A stretch of DNA of 5,187 bases from an uncultured Flammeovirgaceae bacterium (GTDB taxonomy: Bacteria; Bacteroidota; Bacteroidia; Cytophagales; Cyclobacteriaceae): contig CAKZPJ010000244.1 in NCBI GenBank assembly GCA_937138955.1, forward strand, positions 1 to 5,187, given 5' to 3'. A program made the translations under genes and the position numbers. This document shows, piece by piece, positions 1-5,187 of the stretch (its first letter is position 1; every line of letters starts with the position of its first letter). A model generated the notes under the pieces. It worked only from the letters and a program-made list of their open reading frames with translations, searched no databases and was not told the origin of the DNA.

Positions 1-82
1 TCGCTATGCTAATGCTGAAACGAAATAATCAATTAGATATACTTAATTAACAATATCAAATTACCGAATAAATACTACGCTT
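1..82. other. A/T-rich 5' flank of the susC gene, no supported gene
   Basis: This stretch precedes the susC start and is rich in A and T, especially from about 24 to 75. It probably holds the leader of the susC transcript, but I find no convincing Bacteroidota promoter (a TAnnTTTG -7 box with a TTTG-type -33 box) and no Shine-Dalgarno motif before the ATG at 83. Short open frames enter from the left edge and end at the TAA at 26-28 (reading RYANAETK) or the TAA at 48-50. Either could be the tail of an upstream gene, but they are too short to judge. Confidence 0.5.
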
Positions 83-3000
83 ATGAAAATTCCCCTCAAC
101 CTAAAATTGTCTACAATGGCAGTTGCGTTATGCTGTTCATGCATGTCAGTCCAGGCGAATACAACAGCTTCATCCATCGAAAGTAGAACCGTTTCTAACC
201 AAAATGAAGTTAATATCCGGGGAAAGGTAACCGATCAGGAAACCGGTGACCCGTTGCCTGGGGTCAATGTGGTCGTAAAAGGAACGGCTACCGGAACAGT
301 CACTGATGTATCGGGAAGTTATAATATCAATGTACCAGGTGAAGATGACATTCTGGTGTTTTCATCTATAGGATATATTGCCCAGGAAGTGACGGTTGGA
401 AATCAGACCGTGATTAATGTATCTCTACCCACTGACATTCAGTCATTATCTGAAGTCGTAGTAGTAGGGTACGGTACCCAGGAGCGTAAGGAAGTCACGG
501 GGGCGGTCGTATCTGTTTCTGCCGAGAAGATTAGGGACCAGCCGGTTCCTAATGTAATGGAAGCCCTATCCGGGCAAGTTTCCGGGGTGCAGGTGCAGCA
601 GGTGTCAGGAGCTCCCGGGGCGAACCCAGTGATCCGTGTAAGGGGGACGGGCTCTATCTCGGCCGGGAATGAACCTTTAATCGTGATCGATGGATATCCA
701 GTTAACCAGTCTAACTTGAGCCTGGTCAATCCCAATGACATTGAATCTATTGATATTTTAAAAGACGCTTCCGCAGCCGCCATCTATGGGTCACGGGGAG
801 GTAATGGCGTAGTGTTGATTACCACCAAACGGGGAAAATCCGGCGAAACCCGGATGAGTGTAGATGCCTGGACCGGATTTCAGGAAGTGCCCAAAAGTGC
901 CCGCTATGACCTGCTCAACGCCAGAGAGTATGGTGAGCTTTTTGTGGAAGGCAGAAACTACGAGTATGTATACCGGGAAGGGGGCAATGCTTCCGATCCT
1001 AATGAAGTGCGACCTCCGAATTTTACAATTCCTCCCGAATTTCAGAATCTCTCGGCTTTGGGTGAAGGTACTGACTGGCAGGAAGAGATTTTTCAGGTTG
1101 CTCCTATGCATAATATGAGCCTAAGTGCTTCCGGTGGGAATGAAAAGATGCGATACGCAGTATCCGGAAATTACCTGACTCAACAAGGGGTAGTGATTGA
1201 ATCAGATTTTGACCGATACGCGCTTCGGATTAATCTGGATGGTGACCTCACCGACAAACTAAAACTGGGGTTTAACCTGGCTCCTTCCTATGCCGTTACC
1301 AATCAGGTCAGAACGGAAGGACAGTGGTTCTCAAACAGTATCCTTGGATCTGCACTGGTGATTTCACCTCACTTTCCGGTGCGTTATGAAGATGGTACCT
1401 ACTCAGACATGATGAACTGGTGGCCCTGGACAGGCACCGTGGAAAACCCGGTAAAACTGGCCCGAGATATCGATGATGAAACCAAAGAATTACGCCTTTT
1501 CTCTAACGTGCACCTGGATTATGAGGTAATAGAAGGTCTAAACCTGAAGGTGAGCTTAGGTACAGACATCAATACTTCCCGCAGAAGTTACTTTCGTCCT
1601 TCTACCATCGGGATTGGCGGTCCGCCTCCTTCTATCCCTTTGGCTACAGCACAAACCTGGCAGGATGTTAACTGGCTGAACGAAAATACCCTTACCTATT
1701 ATACAGAACTGAGCGGTGGCCATCAGTTAGATGTACTGCTGGGATTTACCGTTCAGAAGACTCATTTTGAGCGCAGTGAGATGTCGGCTACTAATTTTCC
1801 CAACGATCAGGTCAAAACCCTGAATGCCGGTCAGGTTACCCAAGGTAGTACTTTTGAAGAAGAATGGTCACTGTTATCTTATCTGGGAAGATTCAATTAT
1901 GCATTCAAAGACCGGTACCTGCTTACGGCTGCGATCCGTCGTGATGGATCTTCTCGTTTCGGGACAGGGAACCGTTGGGGATTTTTTCCATCAGCCTCAG
2001 CAGGATGGAGGATATCTGAAGAGTCATTTATGCAGAGTATTCCGGTGATTAGCAACCTCAAACTCAGAGCCAGTTACGGGCTAACTGGTAACAATTCTAT
2101 TCCCAATTATGGCTCTATTGGCTTATTATCTTCTACTAATTATATCAGCGGGAGTGGTACGGGTAATTTAGTGACCGGTCTTTCCCCATCTTCTTTGTCT
2201 AATCCTAACCTCGGATGGGAAAAGAATCGCCAGATAGATATTGGTGTAGAAATGGGGTTATTTCAAAACAGACTTAATCTGGAAGTAGATTATTATCAGC
2301 GAAATACTTCTGACTTGTTACTCAATGTTCCTACGCCTGCTTCATTGGGTTTTACTCAGGCTTTGGTAAATATTGGTGAAGTACAGAATAATGGATGGGA
2401 AGTATCCGCCAATTCAGTAAATGTGGATGGTGCCTTTCGTTGGACTACCGATTTTAACGTTTTTACGATAAAAAACGAAGTGATAGCGCTGGGCGCTGAA
2501 GGCGATCCTATTAACGTGGGCACCCACATTACCGCAATCGGTGAGCCAATGGGTATGTTTTATGGATATAATATTTTAGGCATTTATGATACGCAGGAAG
2601 AGATTGAAAACAACCCATCGGTAGAGGGTAATTATGGTTCTACCCCTGGCGACCTGTGGTATGAAGATGTAAACGAAGATGGGGTCATTAATGCCGACGA
2701 CCGCACCCTTATCGGAAATCCCTGGCCAGAATTTGTCTACGGAATGACGAATAACTTCTCCTATAAAAACCTGGATCTTAGAGTGTTTTTTCAAGGTGTA
2801 CAGGGAAATGATATTTACAGTGTAACCCAGCGGTTTGTGCAGAATATCTGGGGTACGGTCAATTCCAGCAGAGCAGTACTGGAACGGTGGCGCTCCCCTG
2901 AAAACCCGGGCAATGGCACCATTCCCAAAGCCAGCATGTATGAGTCCGGTCAAAATGATCAGAACTCTAACCGGTTTATTCAAGATGGTTCTTACCTTCG

Positions 3001-3232
3001 TATCAGGAATGTTACTTTAGGTTACACTCTTCCGGAAATTTTATTGGATCGGATGAAGCTGAGTAATGCGCGATTGTATGCCTCGGTGCAAAATCTGTTC
3101 ACATTTACCGATTATGAAGGGTACAATCCTGAAATTAATACTCAGGGGGGCGACCCACTCAGACCCGGCACAGACAATCTGGGTTATCCTGTTCCGCGCA
3201 CTTATTCGGTCGGTATTAACTTAGGTTTTTGA
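83..3232 (+). CDS. susC: SusC/RagA-family TonB-linked outer membrane transporter
   Basis: This is the barrel half of a SusCD nutrient importer: it moves an oligomer (glycan or peptide) across the outer membrane using TonB energy. The start at 83 gives a clean signal peptide of residues 1-25 (basic start, hydrophobic core, VQA before the likely cut at N26). Residues 44-115 form a carboxypeptidase-regulatory-like domain (GKVTD, GVNVVVKGT, GSYNI, FSSIGY). The SusC linker LSEVVVVGYGTQ is at 122-133. The plug follows to about 252, with VRGTGSI at 186-192, PLIVIDG at 198-204 and SIDILKDASAAAIYGSRG at 222-239. The rest is a 22-strand-type barrel with family blocks RRDGSSRFG (619-627), RASYGLTGNN (662-671), an EF-hand-like loop (862-873), DGSYLRIRNVTLGY (968-981) and NLFTFTDYEGYNPE (1004-1017), ending in a terminal Phe typical of outer-membrane barrels. 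The length of 1049 aa is normal. No STN domain precedes the plug, so sigma/anti-sigma signalling through it is not expected. It lies 33 nt before susD, consistent with one operon. The family call is very secure; the substrate is unknown, and the symbol names the family rather than starch specificity. Confidence 0.97.
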   Translation: MKIPLNLKLSTMAVALCCSCMSVQANTTASSIESRTVSNQNEVNIRGKVTDQETGDPLPGVNVVVKGTATGTVTDVSGSYNINVPGEDDILVFSSIGYIAQEVTVGNQTVINVSLPTDIQSLSEVVVVGYGTQERKEVTGAVVSVSAEKIRDQPVPNVMEALSGQVSGVQVQQVSGAPGANPVIRVRGTGSISAGNEPLIVIDGYPVNQSNLSLVNPNDIESIDILKDASAAAIYGSRGGNGVVLITTKRGKSGETRMSVDAWTGFQEVPKSARYDLLNAREYGELFVEGRNYEYVYREGGNASDPNEVRPPNFTIPPEFQNLSALGEGTDWQEEIFQVAPMHNMSLSASGGNEKMRYAVSGNYLTQQGVVIESDFDRYALRINLDGDLTDKLKLGFNLAPSYAVTNQVRTEGQWFSNSILGSALVISPHFPVRYEDGTYSDMMNWWPWTGTVENPVKLARDIDDETKELRLFSNVHLDYEVIEGLNLKVSLGTDINTSRRSYFRPSTIGIGGPPPSIPLATAQTWQDVNWLNENTLTYYTELSGGHQLDVLLGFTVQKTHFERSEMSATNFPNDQVKTLNAGQVTQGSTFEEEWSLLSYLGRFNYAFKDRYLLTAAIRRDGSSRFGTGNRWGFFPSASAGWRISEESFMQSIPVISNLKLRASYGLTGNNSIPNYGSIGLLSSTNYISGSGTGNLVTGLSPSSLSNPNLGWEKNRQIDIGVEMGLFQNRLNLEVDYYQRNTSDLLLNVPTPASLGFTQALVNIGEVQNNGWEVSANSVNVDGAFRWTTDFNVFTIKNEVIALGAEGDPINVGTHITAIGEPMGMFYGYNILGIYDTQEEIENNPSVEGNYGSTPGDLWYEDVNEDGVINADDRTLIGNPWPEFVYGMTNNFSYKNLDLRVFFQGVQGNDIYSVTQRFVQNIWGTVNSSRAVLERWRSPENPGNGTIPKASMYESGQNDQNSNRFIQDGSYLRIRNVTLGYTLPEILLDRMKLSNARLYASVQNLFTFTDYEGYNPEINTQGGDPLRPGTDNLGYPVPRTYSVGINLGF

Positions 3233-3265
3233 AATGATTTGGGTACTAGAAAATAAAATACAATC
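3233..3265 (+). other. susC-susD intergenic spacer
   Basis: The 33-nt gap is A-rich just before the susD ATG (AGAAAATAAAATACAATC) and has no Shine-Dalgarno core. This fits Bacteroidota, where A-rich leaders commonly replace that motif. There is no hairpin or terminator in it, which supports cotranscription of the two genes. Confidence 0.6.
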
Positions 3266-4726
3266 ATGAAAAAGAAGCAACTAGCCTTTCTTGTTATTAT
3301 CCTGATGACGACCGCCTGTGGTGAAGATTACTTGGATTTGCGCCCTGTTTCCCAGGCTAACGTCACCAACTTCTACCAAACTCCAGAAGATATGACCAAT
3401 GCGGTGTGGGGGGTATATGCCATATTGCAGCAATATGGGATGTATGGCTTCGCCATGATGGTGGCCGGGGAAAACAGATCAGACAATGTTACAAATACTC
3501 TGAAAGGGAATGCCTATGCTGATTTTGATGATTTTGTTGTTGCTACCAACAACTCAATTATCAGCGACTTGTGGAATACCCATTTTGCGGGTATTTATCG
3601 GGCCAATGTGGTTCTGGCAAGAATAGAAAATGTTCCTATGAGCGAGCAACTAAAGAATCGTTATGTAGCTGAAGTAAAATTTCTCCGAGGTCTCATGTAT
3701 TTCAATCTGGTCAGGATTTTTGGGGATGTCCCTTTGGTGCTTACCGAGCCTGTTGCTATTGAAGAAGGATATAGCCACACGCGAACTCCTACCGATCAGG
3801 TGTATCAGCAAATTATTCAGGACCTTTCTGAGGCAGCCCAAGAGTTGCCCGTAAGTTACAGCGGTAATGATATCGGAAGAGCTACGCAGGGTGCAGCTTT
3901 GGCATTGCTAGGGAAGGTACACTTAACAACTCAGGATTTTCAGGCGGCCAGCATTACACTAAAACAGGTGATTGATTTGGGCGTATATCAACTCCTTCCT
4001 GATTATGCCGCATTGTGGGATCCGGCTAATGCTAATCATGCCGAGTCTGTTTTTGAAGTGCAGTATAAAAAAGGTGGTTTGGGTGAGGGAAGCCGCTACC
4101 CCAACGAAGCAGCACCCCGCCAATCTGCAGCAGCAGTAGTGGAAATTGGCGGAGGGCAGGGGGTATATATACCAGAAGAAAACATTATAAATGCTTATGA
4201 AGCCGACGATTTGAGGAAAGAGATTTCTCTGGCAGAAGGCTATACCAGTGGAGAAGGTAATTATATTCCGGACCCTTATATCCTCAAATTAATTGACCAA
4301 CCTTTTCAGGCTTATGATAGTGATGTCAACTGGACACTATTGCGATATGCAGATGTATTGCTCATGTATGCAGAAGCACTAAATGAATTGGGGTATGAGG
4401 CCGATGGTAATGCCTTTACCTACCTGAATATGATTAGAGAACGGGTAGGCCTTCCTGCTAAAACTTCTGACAATACCAATTCGGATCTGCGGGTAACTAG
4501 TCAGTCGGAGTTGCGGATGGCCATAGAACAGGAGAGGAGAGTAGAACTTGCTTTTGAAGGGCATCGATGGTTTGATCTGGTACGAACCGGAAGATATATG
4601 GAGGTTATGAATGCTCGAGGGTACGCCTTTATTATTGAAGAGTATCATAAGGTGTTTCCAATCCCACAGGCACAGATCGATATAAATCCGGATGTGCTGG
4701 TACAGAACCCCGGGTATGGCAATTAG
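3266..4726 (+). CDS. susD: SusD/RagB-family nutrient-binding outer membrane lipoprotein
   Basis: This is the surface-exposed lid of the SusCD importer. It binds the ligand and closes over the SusC barrel. The start at 3266 gives a lipoprotein signal: MKKK basic end, hydrophobic core, lipobox TTAC with the lipidated Cys at residue 18, then GEDYLDLRP, the usual SusD opening. The N-terminal SusD-like domain covers roughly 20-220 and includes RGLMYFNLVRIFGDVPLV (141-158). The TPR-type helical segment RATQGAALALLGKVHL is at 205-220. The C-terminal SusD_RagB domain covers roughly 260-486 and shows NWTLLRYADVLLMYAEALNE (355-374), EQERRVELAFEGHRWFDLVR (421-440) and the closing VFPIPQAQID...NPGY (463-484). 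The length of 486 aa is at the short end of the family but complete. It follows susC by 33 nt on the same strand, so the two should be cotranscribed. SusD binding residues vary, so the ligand cannot be inferred. I see no frameshift or missing block. Confidence 0.97.
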   Translation: MKKKQLAFLVIILMTTACGEDYLDLRPVSQANVTNFYQTPEDMTNAVWGVYAILQQYGMYGFAMMVAGENRSDNVTNTLKGNAYADFDDFVVATNNSIISDLWNTHFAGIYRANVVLARIENVPMSEQLKNRYVAEVKFLRGLMYFNLVRIFGDVPLVLTEPVAIEEGYSHTRTPTDQVYQQIIQDLSEAAQELPVSYSGNDIGRATQGAALALLGKVHLTTQDFQAASITLKQVIDLGVYQLLPDYAALWDPANANHAESVFEVQYKKGGLGEGSRYPNEAAPRQSAAAVVEIGGGQGVYIPEENIINAYEADDLRKEISLAEGYTSGEGNYIPDPYILKLIDQPFQAYDSDVNWTLLRYADVLLMYAEALNELGYEADGNAFTYLNMIRERVGLPAKTSDNTNSDLRVTSQSELRMAIEQERRVELAFEGHRWFDLVRTGRYMEVMNARGYAFIIEEYHKVFPIPQAQIDINPDVLVQNPGYGN

Positions 4727-4784
4727 GAAAAATACGGAGGGTAACGAAAAAACAGATGACTGTGCCGGCAGATTGTATAGTCCT

Positions 4785-4803
4785 GTCCGGTTTTTTACCG
4801 AAC
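4785..4803 (+). repeat. Small T-loop inverted repeat between susD and the next gene
   Basis: CGGT at 4788-4791 pairs with ACCG at 4797-4800 around a five-T loop. The stem extends to GT (4785-4786) pairing with AC (4802-4803) across one C/A mismatch. It lies about 60 nt after the susD stop. The T-run is in the loop and not after the stem, so it is not a standard intrinsic terminator. It could be a weak attenuating or mRNA-end hairpin, or chance. Confidence 0.25.
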
Positions 4804-4832
4804 ATTATCCTGCTCTAAATGACATTGGTTTT

Positions 4833-5187
4833 ATGAGATATTCTCTGATGTGTTTGCAAAACAACTTACTCTTTTTTTTCCTTACGCTGTTTACGTGCTG
4901 CAATTCTCCATCCACCGAGCAAACCCGTGATACTCCCTCCGAAGATCTTGCCATTCACAGTTGGTACGGCGATGAACTGCATTATGGTCAGATAGGAATG
5001 CCTCAGCGCTGGATCAATATTCTCGGTAACGTACAAACCCAAGCCGGTCTGCAATCACTAACCTATACAGTTAATGGGGGCAAAGCAGTCTCCTTATCGG
5101 TAGGTAAAGACGGACGCCGTTTGGCTAATCATGGTGATTTTAATATTGATATCGATACGGCTCTTTTAGCAGCAGAAGAAAACAAGG
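4833..5187 (+). CDS. Predicted surface lipoprotein, N-terminal part only (runs off window)
   Basis: The first 118 codons of a gene that continues past the window end. The ATG at 4833 gives a short n-region (MRYSLMCLQNN), a strongly hydrophobic core (LLFFFLTLF) and a lipobox LFTC with Cys22 as the likely lipidated residue, followed by Cys23 and a polar Ser/Thr/Glu-rich tether to about residue 38. A globular domain then starts: HSWYGDELHYGQ (42-53), GMPQRWINILGNV (55-67), LTYTVNGGKAVSLSVG (76-91) and RRLANHGDFNIDID (95-108). The alternating pattern suggests a beta-sandwich. I have a vague memory of similar motif series in secreted multi-domain proteins with LamG or concanavalin-like modules, but I cannot name a family from this part. 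Position after susCD suggests a surface glycan-binding protein or a lipid-anchored enzyme of the same locus; that is inference. An upstream in-frame ATG at 4716 would overlap the end of susD, but it would bury the signal peptide, so 4833 is preferred. ATG 4848 (codon 6) is also possible. Confidence 0.8.
   Translation, partial: MRYSLMCLQNNLLFFFLTLFTCCNSPSTEQTRDTPSEDLAIHSWYGDELHYGQIGMPQRWINILGNVQTQAGLQSLTYTVNGGKAVSLSVGKDGRRLANHGDFNIDIDTALLAAEENK

Noticed and set aside
1..82. Bacteroidota-type promoter upstream of susC
   Set aside because: A TATACTTA stretch near 38-45 is two bases off the TAnnTTTG consensus and has no matching -33 element, so I do not call it. The promoter may be upstream of the window.
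131..144. Cys cluster CCSC in the SusC signal peptide read as a lipobox
   Set aside because: The residues before these cysteines do not fit a lipobox, and a good signal peptidase I site (VQA before N26) follows. SusC proteins are integral barrels, not lipoproteins.
439..1111. Reverse-strand open frames at 439-783 and 791-1111
   Set aside because: They lie wholly inside the susC coding region, opposite well-conserved plug and barrel codons, and show no domain, signal or start context of their own.
2576..2983. Reverse-strand 135-aa open frame inside susC
   Set aside because: It is antisense to strongly conserved SusC barrel segments, including the EF-hand-like loop, and its translation resembles no known protein. 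It is a shadow of the real gene.
4379..4648. Reverse-strand 89-aa open frame inside susD
   Set aside because: It is opposite the conserved C-terminal SusD_RagB motifs and has no independent support.
4756..4818. 20-codon open frame (ATG 4756, TAA 4816) preceded by a GGAGG at 4736-4740 region
   Set aside because: The purine run is about 15 nt from the ATG, too far for a normal ribosome site, and Bacteroidota rarely rely on such motifs. The peptide is very short and overlaps the hairpin; nothing supports translation.
4866..5054. Reverse-strand 62-aa open frame at the right end
   Set aside because: It is antisense to the third gene, whose + strand frame has a lipoprotein signal and a coherent domain. 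The reverse translation is featureless and starts inside that domain.

Overview
The window comes from a member of the Bacteroidota. It carries an adjacent, same-strand susC/susD pair, the outer-membrane uptake module found essentially only in that phylum. The start sites lack Shine-Dalgarno motifs and sit behind A/T-rich leaders, as expected there. The wording of the SusC N-terminal domain and the moderate GC content look more like environmental Cytophagales than gut Bacteroides, but that placement is an impression and not a proof.

Layout, all on the + strand. Positions 1-82 are a short A/T-rich 5' flank with no supportable gene. Positions 83-3232 encode a complete SusC/RagA-family TonB-dependent transporter of 1049 aa. 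A 33-nt gap follows. Positions 3266-4726 encode a complete SusD/RagB-family surface lipoprotein of 486 aa. A 106-nt gap (4727-4832) contains a weak hairpin. From 4833 to the window edge runs the N-terminal part (118 codons) of a third gene, a predicted lipoprotein of unassigned function. It is interrupted only by the window end and is easy to miss because it has no stop inside the window. I see no reverse-strand genes, RNA genes, mobile elements or CRISPR arrays.

How the parts work together: SusD caps the extracellular face of the SusC barrel and captures an oligomeric ligand, and SusC imports it with energy from TonB-ExbBD. The downstream lipoprotein is in the place where such loci often encode an accessory surface glycan-binding protein or a degradative enzyme, so it is probably part of the same locus. 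The substrate cannot be read from this window because no enzyme is visible. SusC lacks an N-terminal STN signalling domain, so regulation through a FecR/ECF-sigma relay that contacts this transporter is unlikely.

The window is mostly ordinary. The items most worth a second look are the truncated lipoprotein, with its distinctive PQRWINILGNV...NGG...GDFN motif set, and the open frame that joins it back to the 3' end of susD.
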